Shown: piece after piece, positions 45,481 through 57,900 of the stretch
Layout: the number at the start of each line of letters is the position of its first letter
Numbering within the stretch: position 1 is the stretch's first letter
Source of the DNA: Flaveria trinervia
Taxonomy: Eukaryota > Streptophyta > Magnoliopsida > Asterales > Asteraceae
Assembly: GCA_025506515.1 (NCBI GenBank)
Contig: JACCIX010000687.1
Coordinates: 1-64,000, forward strand
Reading direction: 5' to 3'
DNA length: 64,000 nt
Position numbers and translations under genes: made by a program
Notes under the pieces: generated by a model
The model's input: only the letters and a program-made list of their open reading frames with translations
Database searches by the model: none
Told to the model about the DNA's origin: nothing

Positions 45481-45990
45481 GAGAAAGAAAACAGCTAAAG
45501 AGACAAAGGTTGGCTGTACCACTTTGACTCCTTGTAGTTCTCTTTTCAGGATTTCCAATGATGTTGACAATTGGATGAGTCTTATGGATTCTTATTGAAG
45601 GAGTTATTTCAACTGGTATAGATGATCCCAGGTTAGTCATTTCCAGTGACTCACACTGATTCATCTCAGCTTGTGAGTTTAAGAAATAATCAAAATGCTC
45701 CACATGAGAAGAATGGTCATGAGAGTCTCTTGTATGGGCTACAGGGATATCTCCAGTTTTGTTTTGCTTTTCCATAGGAACTTCTCTGGAAACAGTTTGC
45801 TCTTCCGCAGGAACTTTTGCGGAAATAGTTTGCTCTTCCATAGGAACTTCTCCGAAGGATTTTGCTCTTCCGCAGGAATTTCTCCGGAAGGATTTTGCTC
45901 TTCCACAGGAATTTCTCCGGAAGGATTTTGCTCTTCAGCAAGAATTTCTTCGGAAGCATTTTGCTCTTCCGTAGAAGTTTCTCCGGATAT
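45481..45990 (-). pseudogene. pol: S2 pol: linker with EEQNPSGEIP repeats
   Basis: On - the linker after integrase repeats EEQNPSGEIP and variants about seven times, from 30-bp DNA units at 45770-45990. The units contain GGAAGAGCAAAAT, close to the GGAAGAACAA motif of the S2 LTR. A frameshift lies within the array (near 45850). After it comes IHKTHPIVNIIGNPEKRTTRS, the lead-in to RT. Confidence 0.8.
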
Positions 45991-47130
45991 TAAGTGAGGA
46001 CATGAATCATTTCCAAGATTTGTTGCATTCACTTGAGAGCCTGGATCTGTTGAAGGCACATCATTCATATCTCCAAGTGCAGCATGTTTGTTTCCAAATG
46101 TAGTATATGCATCTACTGAAGTGTTTTCATCCGAGAATGGGGGTATCCTTGGAGGATCAGTAGATAAGGTTACTTCAGTCATAAGAGGTGGAACAAATGG
46201 ATAACACACTTCATAAAATTTTTCATTGTTGAAATAATCATAGTTAAATGATTTGGCTAAAGCATCTATATCAAACAACCATGATGAACCTTTAATTGAC
46301 TTTGTAAATACAGATTCATCAAAAGACACATTAGGAGTCTCTTCCATAATGTTATGTTGTGGAATATAACCCCTATATGATTTTGATGTTGAAGAGTATC
46401 CAACAAAGAAACCATCATATGCTTTTTCTGAAAATTTTCCCAATGACTCTTTCATGTCTAAAACAGTTACATGACATCCAAAGACTTTCAGATATCCTAT
46501 GTATGGTTTTCTTTTAAATAAGAGCTCATAGGGAGTTTTGTTATTTTCTTTCACAATTAATGTTCTGTTTTGAACATTGCATGCAGTATTCACAGCCTCA
46601 GCCCAAAAAGTGATGGGTAATTGTGAATCAGCTAGCATTGTTTTGGCAGCTTCAATGAGAGTTCGGTTTCTTCTTTCAGCTACTCCATTTTGTTGGGAGT
46701 TCTTGGTGCACTGAATTTTCTTGCAATACCTTTGCTCCTGCAAAAGGAATCCAGTTCAAAATTGACAAATTCAGTACCATTGTCACTCCTAAAAATTTTA
46801 ACTTTTGAATCAAGTTGATTCTCAATCTTGATCACAAAGTCCATTAATGTTTTTGATATTTCATTCTTTTGTGTTAAGAAAAAGACCCATATGAATCTTG
46901 TGAAATCATCAACTATCACCAAACAATATTGCCCTTTCCAATGCTCATCACATTAATAGGACCAAATAGATCCATGTGAAGCAATTTGAGTGATGTAGTA
47001 TTTGAATTGATAGTTTTGTATTTATGTGACACTTATGTTGTATTCCTTTGTAACATGAAGAACAGTGAGTTGAGCAATGAAACTCTTTGTTTGGAAATCC
47101 AATGACCAGATCATTTTTCACCAATTTTTC
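45991..47130 (-). pseudogene. pol: S2 pol: integrase
   Basis: On -, the zinc-binding His region is around 47118-47150 (LWHRRLVHSN). The core has VIVDDFTRFIW near 46920, RSDNGTEFVNFELD (Asp) near 46790 and GVAERRNRTLIEAAK (Glu) near 46680. The C-terminal part has VFGCHVTVLDM and FFVGYSSTSKSYRGY. The segment 46923-47117 contains frameshifts. The wording of the core is typical of Sireviruses (WAEAVNTACNVQNR). Confidence 0.88.
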
Positions 47131-47615
47131 ATGTTCTTCATGTTAGAATGGACAAGCCTTCTATGCCATAATTGAGACAAATCTTCTGATAGTTTAGATA
47201 TAAGGCATGTTTCATGTTTTGTGAGAGAAGTGTTGTTCATGTCCAAAACATAAGTGTTTCCTTTTCTTGTTGCTTTGAGGAGGATCCAATCTTCTGGAAC
47301 AATAAATCCTGGCTTAAGAATGTAACAGATAGTATTATCAAACAATGTGGTATAATTTTCATCACAGATTTGAGACACACTACGTAGATTATACTGTAAA
47401 TTTTTATAGTAATTTACTTTCTCAAATTTGAGCACACCATTTGTTATCATCCTTTCACCAACAACTTTACCTCCCATTTTATCTCCACCAAATGTCACAT
47501 AAGAAGAATTTTTATGTTTGAAGTCATGGAGAAGAGAACAGTTTCCTGTCATATGCTTGGAACAACCACTATCAACATACCACTTGTTGTCAGCTCTCCA
47601 AAATTGTTCCTGCAT
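47131..47615 (-). pseudogene. pol: S2 pol: aspartic protease
   Basis: On -, KWYVDSGCSKHMTGN near residue 12 is the copia protease motif, followed by VTFGGDKMGGKVVGE and LRSVSQICDENYTTLF. The frame is open from 47615 into the integrase zinc-binding region, where it stops at 47118. Confidence 0.88.
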
Positions 47616-49847
47616 TCAAAAATAAATCAGTTAGAAGTGACAACCCAAGTCTTAGTGATCTTGGGTTTGTCAACAGAGTCTAAACTATTTACTACTTCAT
47701 GACTTAATCCTAAAGTTTCAGTATTAATTTCATATCTAGTTGATTCATTTTGATTTGATGATGGTGAGGATGATTCTGTTGAATCTGATGCAGAAGCTTG
47801 GGAGTCTTCTTTCTTCATTGATTCTTCCTTCACCTTATCTTCTTTGGTTGATATTTTGATTTAGAAGATGAACCTGCACTTTTGAAGGTTTCATCATCTT
47901 TTGCTTTTGATTGAGACATATGTGATCCCTTTCAAAATGATCAAAGAAATTATCATCGATGATTGACTTTTTCTCAGCCAAGTCCACCTTTTTGTGAGGT
48001 GTTTTGGATTGGCTTGATGTTTTCTTAATAGATTTAGCATCTTCAGAAGATTTCTGCTTTGGTTTTGCCTTTTGCTTTTGATTTACCTTCTTTTTCCTTG
48101 AATCAACTTGACTTTCAGCAGATTAAGAATCTGATTCTGTTAAATCAGTTTTTGACTTCTTTGTGCTTTTGTTTTTGTTCCTTTTGTTAAAATAACATTC
48201 CTGAGTTGAATAATTATTTTTGTTGCAAATAGCACAGAATTTGTTGAAGTAACACTTTGAAGTCATATGATTGTTCATATTGCATATGGAACAGTAACTG
48301 CTAAGTAACAGTCTTCTGTATTGTGATTAGTCATATCACACCACTTGCAATACATTTCTTCAGATTCCTCTTCATGCTCATCTTTCTTCTTTTCTTGTTC
48401 AGTTTGGGAGCTTTGTTTCCTCCTTTGAAGAGCTTGAATTGTTCTTGCTGTTCCTAGGAATATCAGCAATTGAATCTTTCTTATCCTTTGATGACTTTTG
48501 TTGCATCAAATTCAACATCTTTTGATTGTTAACATATACTCTTTTTGATACCTCATCCGTAGATTTGGCTTTCTTCTTCCGCAGAAGTTCTACGGATTCA
48601 GCAGACTTTGCTTTCCGCAGTTCTTCTACTGAAGAGTTTTCTTTTGCTTAGTTGAAGCTTGTTTCTTTTACCTTTATCTGCATGAGATAAAAGTACTTCT
48701 TCAGTTGGTCCGCAGCTATCAACTTCTTTTTGAAGATTTAGCTCTTGGAGTCCTTCATTGAGTTCAGCAATCCTCTTGCAGATAGTCTTCAGCATGTTTC
48801 TCTACTTTGGAGGATATTGAAGCTTTGATTCTTCAAGCACTTTCGGAATACCAGTTTTAATGTGAACATTCTTACCATGGTTCTTTACCAACTTCAGGTT
48901 CATCAGAATCATCCAAGTTATCATAATTATCATAATCAAAGTCTGAATCATTTTGATACAAAGATTCTGATTCAGAGGATTCAGTTTCACTCACCTCAGC
49001 TCTATTGTTAATGTTTATTTGAGTTGATTCTATTTCAAACTTGGTGCTTGGCACAAAATGATTTGACAGAGTATTGGTCATTGTTGTAGGTAAAGATGTA
49101 TAATTATCATTTATAGGTGGTGGAACAACATTATAACCCAACCCAGACCTTTTCTTTGATTCAATATGTGAATTTAGTAATTTCTCATATTGCTGAGATG
49201 ATAATTGAAACTTCTGAAGTTTCACTTCAGTTGATGCATGATCAGCCATGGATTTTGTTAAGGAAGTGGTCAAATGCTCAACTTGGGCTTTTAGACTATA
49301 GTTTTCAGAAACAAATTTTTCTAAATCCTTTTGCAAAGAGTTAATTTTGATTTGATACAATTTATGTTCTCTAACATGGGATTCATTCAAAATTATAGTT
49401 TCTTTTACTTTGTCAGCCAACTATTGAGCATGGACTCTATAACATTCAACTTCCTCAACACATGTTGATAAACGCAACCTTTCTTTTACCTCTCTTGCCA
49501 TTGGTGGAATTATTTGATCCATATGAGCCATCAATGCTTGATTCTCTACCAAGACTTCTTTTCATACACACTCCAGTCACACGTTCCATCTTGAAGTATG
49601 ATCAATCCTAACTCCTTTGAGTTACTAGGTCCAGCTGATTCATTGGTGGCTAGTGGGAATGCATTGATCAGTTGAGATTGTCTGTGCAGAGGTCTTTGAG
49701 AATATGGTTATTGATGAGGTGGAATCTGATGTTGTTGATGCTGCTAATGTTGTCTAATCTCTGGATATGACTGTTGATTGCATTCTCTGGAAAAATGTCC
49801 ATAGAGATTGCATTTGAAGCATCTTACCTTTGACTTGTCAACACCAA
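47616..49847 (-). pseudogene. gag: S2 gag, C-terminal part
   Basis: On -, from the G2 insertion point: CFKCNLYGHFSREC knuckle (about 49780-49825), a coiled-coil stretch (49150-49420), SGLGYNVVPPP, an acidic Ser/Glu/Asp region, Lys-rich tracts, and a cluster of knuckle-like motifs at about 48190-48360 (CKWCDMTNHNTEDC; CSICNMNNHMTSKC; CAICNKNNYSTQEC, the last with Tyr for His). Several stops and shifts. Around 48550-48630 the sequence again carries TTCTTCCGCAG-type motifs. Confidence 0.75.
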
Positions 49848-52496
49848 TGTAAGGCCCCGTTCCCGGACGCTTACAGCTGGTGGTTCATCGCACATAAAAC
49901 ATTAGAAAACAAACATTAATTTTGTAGCGGAATTAAAATTCATTAATAACTAAAACATGTCATTTTACAACATTTGATTTCATCTCAAAATACAAGACAT
50001 GTCAAAATACGGATGCCAGCCTCAGAATGCTCCTAGTAGCTTATGCATCCATGCCTGCAACTCCTCAGCATCAACATATACCTGCCAACTATCATGCATA
50101 CAAAAGTCAGCGACACTGAGTGAGTTCTAGTTTTAATAAAAAATACTTTTCTCTGTTAAAACCGTTTTTTACATTATTTCAAAACATACTATACTTTATA
50201 ACCGTTCGTGATCATGAATCATAGTACATACAGATAATATCATATTATCTTCGTCATTATGTTCATTAGCTTGTTCATTCAACGTATTACATTATCGTTC
50301 ACTTCTCTTTCTAGATCCAGTCAGACTTTACCCTCTTCATGGCACTCAGCCATGATTACTAAGGTTGGATGACAAGGATCCTGTTCAGTACTTTATTACG
50401 ATAATTCATTTACGTTCATTCATACTTCGTTCTTTCATACATTATCTTTCGTTCATTACTCTTTATTACTTGAATCTTGTCTCATGCAATATCCCCGACT
50501 CATGCTCGAAAGCTGATGCTGTGCCGGGGCCTGCTCACAAACCCCCGACTCATGTCCGAAGACTGACACAGCATCGGGATACGTGACAAAGATCCCATAC
50601 GACTCAATCACAGGGATTGAACTCCATCCGAGTCTATTTCAACACAAATTCGCTCACCTTATTATCTCGTCTCATGCAATATCCCCGACTCATGTCCGAA
50701 GACAGATACTGTGCCGGGGTCTGACAAATAAACCCCCGACTCATGTCCGAAGACTGACATAGTACCGGGATACGCGAAACGGATCTCATCATCCGTCACT
50801 TTCGTCATATGCAATACTCCCGACTCATGTCCAAAGACTGATACTGTGCCGGGGCCTGCTCACAAACCCCCGACTCATGTCCGAAGACTGACACAGTACC
50901 GAAGTACGCAATCTGTATCCTGTTTCATGCAATACCCCCGACTCATGTCCAAAGACTGATACTGTGCCGAGGCCTGACACACAAACCCCCGACTCATGTC
51001 TGAAGACTGACACAGTATCGGGATACGCGACAAGGACCTCTTTCGAGTCTGTTGCGACATAGAGTCGCTCACCTCATACATATGCTTGCAAGCCTTTCTA
51101 TACTTTCTTTTATTCATTTATTTATTCATGCATGCATTCATTCATTCATTACGTTCCTCTTTTCATTATCTTCCACTTTACGTTGCATAATACTTCCATT
51201 ACATTCATTAATGTTCAACGCAAAGCCAAGGGAAGACATACATACATAACAAGGAACATACATAAACATGAACATACACCATCACCAATACAGGCACATC
51301 ATACATACATAACACACACAAACCTAAGCCATCACATCATAACCAGGCCTATCTCCCCATTTTACCCCTTAAAATCCACTTAGAAAGCCTCAAGTCCAAA
51401 GTGGGCGCATGGGTCCTTCCAAGTGCATGAGCATAAAATTTCTAATTATAAAATAGTCTGGGCGCATGGGCACTGTTCGAGCGTTTCTGCCCTGTTCAGG
51501 CGCATCACCAATCACTTAGCCGTTTCAAGCTCTTGGGCGCACGGGCACTGTTTAGGCGCATGGCCAATACTTAGCCATTTCTTTCACTAGGACGCATGGG
51601 CACTGTTTAGGCGCATGGTCCACACTTATCCTTTTCATCACTTGGGCGCATGGGTACTATTTAGGCGCATGGCCAACACTTGGGCGCATGGCCAATACTT
51701 AGACGCATGGGCCAACATGCTGGGTGCATGGGCCACTATTCAGGTGCATGACCCACTCTTGGGCGCATGGCCAACACTTAGGTGTCTGGTCTCTCATGCT
51801 GGACACATGGACACTGTTTAGGCGCATGAACCACTGTTCATGTTCATCAAATATTCTACAATCTTTTCTTATGCTACCAATTTCACCCGATTCTCATTCT
51901 AAGCATACCCAAACGCAGATCTAACATACTAAGGCCATCAAACCATGCTATACATCATCTCTAGCCCATAATCAACACTATAACATGCATACATACATAT
52001 AACATTCGAACATAAAGCTGTAAACCCATGGATTCTTTCAAAATGTTTACTTAGTATGCATAATAGCCCCAAATCAATTGAAAATCGGTAAAAGAGGGGT
52101 TCTAGAAACTCACCTTTAGCAGCTTTTGAGCAGCACTCTTCCAGTTCAAGACCCACTTCGATTCAGCTCTTTGAATCCCAAAAGCAAACTCTAAACAACC
52201 GGAACTTCGGTCAAGAACTCAATACTTAGCTGAAACCGAGCTCAAACAAGAGAAGACTTACCTTTTTCAGCTTCTTCTTCCTCTTTCTCTCTCTAGAACC
52301 GGGCTCTCTCTCTCTTCTTCTTCTTTCGAGATCAAAGCAGCTTTCTGCTTGATATGGGTGACCATGCCCTTTAATATCTTAAAATAATAAGATTTGTACT
52401 TTGTACACTTTTTCCCCTTCCACTTGTGCAAAGTTTCTATTCTTTCTATTTACTTTCCTTTTCCTTCCGTTTAAGTAGAAATTTCGGGGTGTTACA
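49848..52496 (-). repeat. G2 3' LTR
   Basis: 2649 bp, TGTAAGG to GTTACA on +. About 50487-51035 holds eight copies of a motif beginning CCCCGACTCATGTCCGAAG, arranged in four pairs, and about 51400-51840 repeats GCGCATGGGC and TTTAGGCGCATGG. About a dozen differences from the 5' LTR are seen in the first 230 bases from the left. Confidence 0.9.
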
Positions 52497-52515
52497 AGTC
52501 TACTCCCCTTAAAGA
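52497..52515 (-). other. G2 polypurine tract
   Basis: On - it reads TTAAGGGGAGTAGACT just before the LTR start TGTAACACC. It confirms that the left LTR is the 3' one. Confidence 0.75.
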
Positions 52516-52648
52516 GGTTTCGTCCCCGAAACCTGTCGCTTCTCGAACAGTTACGGGTAACACTGTCTCACCTTTTCGTTGATCTTGCATTTAAACTCAG
52601 ATCCCTTTAGGCTTCACTGCACCCGCACAAGTAAAACCATCATCTTCC

Positions 52649-52942
52649 CTAGTCTATTCTCTCCTTCTTATTAATAGTGGTCACCAGTCTCTCCTCGTGG
52701 TTGGGTACTCTATCCATCTCAGTATTCTCTAGTAGCATGATCATATCCTCATCGGTTGAGCTCTTTCTTAGACGAGATGCATGGTACATCAGATGAAATC
52801 CACTTAACTCATCGGGTGGCTCCATTCGATGTGTCACTTCTCCTACTTGAGCAACAACTGGGAATGACCCTCTCCACTTTAGTATTAGCTTTACTCGACT
52901 CCAAACCAAGCAATCTGCTTTCCTGGTCGAAGCCTTCCTCAT
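52649..52942 (-). pseudogene. pol: G2 pol remnant: integrase C-terminus
   Basis: On -, GSFPVVAQVGEVTHRMEPPD and LSGFHLMYHASRLRKS correspond to the GPF.V, Y(R)LELP.. and H..FHVS.LRK motifs at the end of gypsy integrases (compare G1 at 8540-8600 and 10630). Nothing of the integrase core, RNase H or RT remains upstream. Confidence 0.75.
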
Positions 52943-53361
52943 ACTTCACTGTCGTAGGTCATCACCGAACTCTGGTTGTGCATGGTTGAGCAATCCACCT
53001 TCTTGCAACACTTGGGGTTTAAGTCATAGACTACTGATCAACTCACCCGAAGATGCATGTCTACCTACCTATGTCAGTCTTGAACAGCCTAACAGGAACA
53101 AGCACTCTCTCTCAATTCTATCACGCAATCCTCTAGGGCATTAGGTAACCTGGTAGACTTACTAACAACAATTCTTACATCAAAGGGCTCATCGATCTTC
53201 CTACCCCTAACGTGCAACATCATAGAAAATAGCGGCAACAAAACTACTACTAGCGTCACAATTAAAGCATAGATGTGATCATCTAAACTTGCAAGAACGT
53301 ACCTGACATTACCTCGGAGTCTGACCTAGCCTCCTCCTGGTCATAGCGAAGGCTCTAGCCT
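52943..53361 (-). other. G2 spacer between gag and pol remnant
   Basis: No recognisable domain. This is where the deletion removed protease through integrase core; the join cannot be placed exactly. Confidence 0.5.
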
Positions 53362-54605
53362 TCACCCTCTATTCTCCTTCATCGTACCGGAACTTCCTAC
53401 CTTCGATTTCCTGCAGTCTCTGCTCATGTGTCCTGACTTGCCACAGTCGTAGCATTTAGCCATTTGACAGTCCCTTGCTCTTTGGCCCTCCTTTCCACAC
53501 TGAAAACAAACGTTCAGTCCCCACTTGCACTCCCCATCATGGCCTCTGCCACACTTGTTGCAAATCTCTACTTTTCTTTCCATTCTCTCCCGATCATCGT
53601 CCCTCGACATCGTACCTCCATACCCAAATCCACCATCATTGTCTCGCCTTCCTTTCCCCTTCTTAACACAGGCTCGTTCCTCCCCTTCATCTGTCATCAC
53701 CATCGCCTCCTGCTCGTCGTACAATCTTCCCGCCAGGTCAACTGCTGACCTAAACGTGCTCGGTCGGGCAGTGATCATGTGCCTACGGATGTCCGCCGGC
53801 AAGCCCTAAATGTACCTCTTGATCTTTCGCGAAAGAGGTGTCACCTGATCCGGCACCAGACGTGCCATCTTGTTGAATTTCGTGGTGTACTGTTGATGTG
53901 TCAAGGTTCCCGCCTCCAGCTGCAAGAACTCTCTTTCAACTGTATCCATCTCACGATGAGGACAGAATTCCTCAATCACCAGCTTCTTCAACTCCGGCCA
54001 TCTCATCCTTCCAATGGCTCTGCTACCCTCAGCTTGGACTATATTGTCCCACCAGCACAGAGCCGAGTCCACAAAAGAATGGGCAGCAAACTTTATTTTA
54101 TGATCCTCCCGGCACTCGCTGATATTCAATACTGCTTCCATCTCTCTCATGCATCGGTGAGCAGCAACAACAGTGCTGTTTCCATCAAAAGTTGGGGGCT
54201 TGCATCATTGAAACGCCCCATAATTACAGCCTCGTGCCGCCTCCGACGCAGGCTCTTCCTCTTCGTCCTCTTCGTCATTGAAGAAAACCGTTTCAGCTCG
54301 GGTCGTCTCCTTTCGCCCGAAGGTCTACCCCCTTCCTGTCTCTCCTCGTCTCTAATAGCCTTCATAACTTCGGTCACCAGAAATGGTAGGATCGTCTGCA
54401 TGACCTGATGCACTTCCTCCCTGACTGCCTCTCTCATCGAGGCTCTCTGATTAGCATTCTCATCACCGCCCTCCTGATGAGGAGTCTTGGGTTCCTCATG
54501 GGCTGCTCCTTTAGCCCTGGACCTTCCTCTTATGACCCATGGTTCAGCACCACTTCCACCACCACCTCCACCTTGTGAAGCTTTCTAAGATCTACCGCCA
54601 ACCAT
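53362..54605 (-). pseudogene. gag: G2 gag
   Basis: The ATG at 54603-54605 opens MVGGRS followed by a stop, then a Gly/Ser-rich stretch and MREAVREEVHQVMQTILPFL (54437). A frameshift near 54150 leads to the capsid motif FVDSALCWWDNIV, a stop near 53807, and a Zn region with CNKCGRGHDGEC, CFQCGKEGQRARDC (Gln for His) and CYDCGKSGHMSRDC. The frame ends at 53362. Only two stops and one shift break it, so it has decayed less than G1 gag. Confidence 0.88.
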
Positions 54606-54962
54606 CTTCTAGCACACTATAAGATTCAAACACTAACGCGGTCATTCAAGGTAATAACTTAGTTTATGTCCAGTATAGTAAGTCCCTAATTACAATGGCC
54701 AGTTGTGATTAGCCACTTACTTTACTCTTCATACCCCAAGCATTTCCTATCCTGACTATATCAGTATCTAAATCTACACAATAGCACACAAGCCACATAC
54801 ATGCGCACATAATGCCGGTTAACATTAACTTACATAAAACGTTTACATCAAAACCTTTACCTGCAGGCACGTAGCTACTAGGACTGGCATCCCTTTCCTT
54901 TTAGTCCCATTCTCAGTTTAAGATTAGGTTTTTCAAAATATTTACCCAATTCGTTTAAACTT
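54606..54962 (-). other. G2 untranslated leader
   Basis: Noncoding stretch between the primer site and the first gag codon on -. No motif recognised. Confidence 0.55.
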
Positions 54963-54978
54963 TTGCTCTGATACCAAC
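54963..54978 (-). other. G2 primer-binding site
   Basis: On - it reads TTGGTATCAGAGCAAA next to the LTR end CCTTACA: the initiator tRNA-Met site. It sets the strand and the 5' end. Confidence 0.9.
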
Positions 54979-54979
54979 T

Positions 54980-57900
54980 TGTAAGGCCTCGTTCCCGGAA
55001 CGCTTACAGCTGGTGGTTCATCGCACATAAAACATTAGAAAACATACACTAATTTTGCAGCGGAATTTAAAACTTTCATTAATAACTAAAAACATGTCAT
55101 TTACAACATTTGATTTCATCTCAAAATACAAGACATGTCAAAATACGGAGCCAGCCTCAAAATGCTCCCAGTAGCTTATGCATCCATGCCTGCAACTCCT
55201 CAGTATCAACATATACCTGCCAATTATCATGCATACAAAAGTCAGCGATGCTGAGTGAGTTCTAGTTTTAATAATAAAATACTTTTCTCTGTTAAAACCA
55301 TTCTTTACTTTATTTCAAAACATACTATACTTTATAACCGTTCGTGATCATGCATCGTACGTACATACAGATAATATCATTATTATCTTCGTCATTACGT
55401 TCATTAGCTTGTTCATTCAACGTATTACATTATCGTTCACTTCTCTTTCTAGATCCGGTCAGACTTTACCCTCTTCGTGGCACTCAGCCACGATTACTGA
55501 GGTCGGATGACAAGGATCCTATTCAGTACTTTATTACGATAATTCATTTACGTTCTTTCGTACTTCGTTCTTTCATACATTATCTTTCGTTCATTACTCT
55601 TTATTACTCGAATCTTTTCTCATGCAATATCCCCGACTCATGCTCGAAAGCTGATGTTGTGCCGGGGCCTGCTCACAAACCCCCGACTCATGTCAGAAGA
55701 CTGACACAGCACCGGGATACGTGACAAAGATCCCATACGAGTCAATCACAGGGATTGAACTCCATCCGAGTCTGTTGCAACACAATTCACTCACCTCATT
55801 ATCTCGTCTCATGCAATATCCCCGACTCATGTCCGAAGACTGATACTGTGCCGGGGTCTGACAAACAAACCCCCGACTCATGTCCAAAGACTGACACAGT
55901 ACCGGGATACGCGACACGGATCTCATCATCCATCACTTTCGTCATATGCAATACTCCCGACTCATGTCCGAACACTGATACTATGTCGGGGCCTGCTCAC
56001 AAACCCCCGACTCATGTCCGAAGACTGACACAGTACCGGAGTACGCAATCTGTATCCTGTCTCATGCAATACCCCCGACTCATGTTCGAAGACTGATACT
56101 GTGCCGGGGCCTGACACACAAACCCCCGACTCATGTTCGAAGACTGACATAGTACCGGGATACGCGACAAGGACCTCTTTCGAGTCTGTTGCGACACAGA
56201 GTCGCTCACCTCATACATATGCTTGCAAGCCTTTCTATACTTTCTCTTTTATTCATTCATTTATTCATGCATGCATTCATTCATTCATTACGTTCCTCTT
56301 TTCATTATCTTCCACTTTACATTCCATAATACTTTCATTACATTAATTAACGTTCAACGCAAAGCCAAGGGAAGGCATACATACATAACAAGGAACATAC
56401 ATAAACATGAACATACACCATCACCAATACAAGCACATCATACATACATAACACACATAAACATAAGCCATCACATCATAACCAGGCCTATCTCCCCATT
56501 TTACCCCTTAAAACCCACTTAGAAAACCTCAAGTCCAAAGTGGGCGCATGGGTCCTTCCAGGCGCATGAGCATAAAAATTCTAAGTATAAAATAGTCTAG
56601 GCGCATGGGCATTGTTCGGGCGTTTCTGCCCTGTTCAGGCGCATCACCAATCACTTAGCCATTTCAAGCTCTTGGGCGCATGGGTACTGTTTAGGCGCAT
56701 GGCCAATACTTAGCCGTTTCTTTCACTGGGACACATGGGTACTGTTTAGGCGCATGGGCGCATGGGTACTATTTAGGCGCATGCCCAACACTTGGGCGCA
56801 TGGCCAATACTTAGACGCATGGGCCAACATGCTGGGCGCATGGGCCACTATTCAGGCGCATGACCCACTCTTGGGCGCATGGCCAACACTTAGGCGTCTG
56901 GTCTCTCATGCTGGAGGCATGGACACTGTTTAGGCGCATGAACCACTGTTCATGTTCATCAAACATTCTACAATCTTTTCTCATGCTACCAATTTCACCC
57001 GATTCTCATTCTAAGCATACCCAAACGCAGATCTTACATACTAAGGCCATATAAGCATGCTATACATCATCTCTAGCCCATAATCAACACTATAACATGC
57101 ATACATACATACAACATTCGAACATAAAGCTGTAAACCCACGGTTTCTTTCAAAATGTTTACTTAGTATGCATAATAGCCCCAAATCAATTGAAAATCGG
57201 TAAAAGAGGGGTTCTAGAAACTCACCTTTAGCAGCTTTTGAGCAGTGTCAGGATCAGTGATCACAAGTTTGATGTAATAGAGCGTAAAGCAGCGGAATAA
57301 GAACAAGAATTAGACAAATTGTAGCAAGAATTTGATACTCGTATGCATTAAGAACAAATACGGTTATAACGAGAGAATATATTTCTGTAACAAGGAATGT
57401 TTCAATAATATCGAATATTTCTGATCAAATCATTCACTAATTACAATAGGTTGACACTCCTTATATAGAGTGCAATCGCTGCTGTTATCACAGGAAAGTG
57501 ACAACTGGCAGATCTATTACAAAAATAACTAACTCTTAACAAACTACTGAAATGTTCACAACTACTGAGAACATATCAGAGTGTTAAGTACAAAATAAGA
57601 AACTACTGATAAGAAACTACTGAAACTACAACGACTGAAGAACAAGCTCTTCAGTCGTTTTACAAAACTACTGATAAATATAAAACTACTGATGAGCACA
57701 ACAACTGAAGAAGTATTCTTCAGTTGTTGTGTCAAACTACTGAAAAGATAAAACATAAAACTACTGAAAGGTAAACCGTCACAACTACTGAGGAAGACCT
57801 CTTCAGCTGTGGTGAAAACGTTTGATACTTTGGTCTTCAGCACTTGTGTCTTCAGACTTTGTCTTCAGTACTTGTGTCTTCAGACTTTGTCTTCAGCACT

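Noticed and set aside
50487..51035. CRISPR-like array
   Set aside because: Repeats are in plant LTRs, are of unequal spacing and have related rather than unique spacers.
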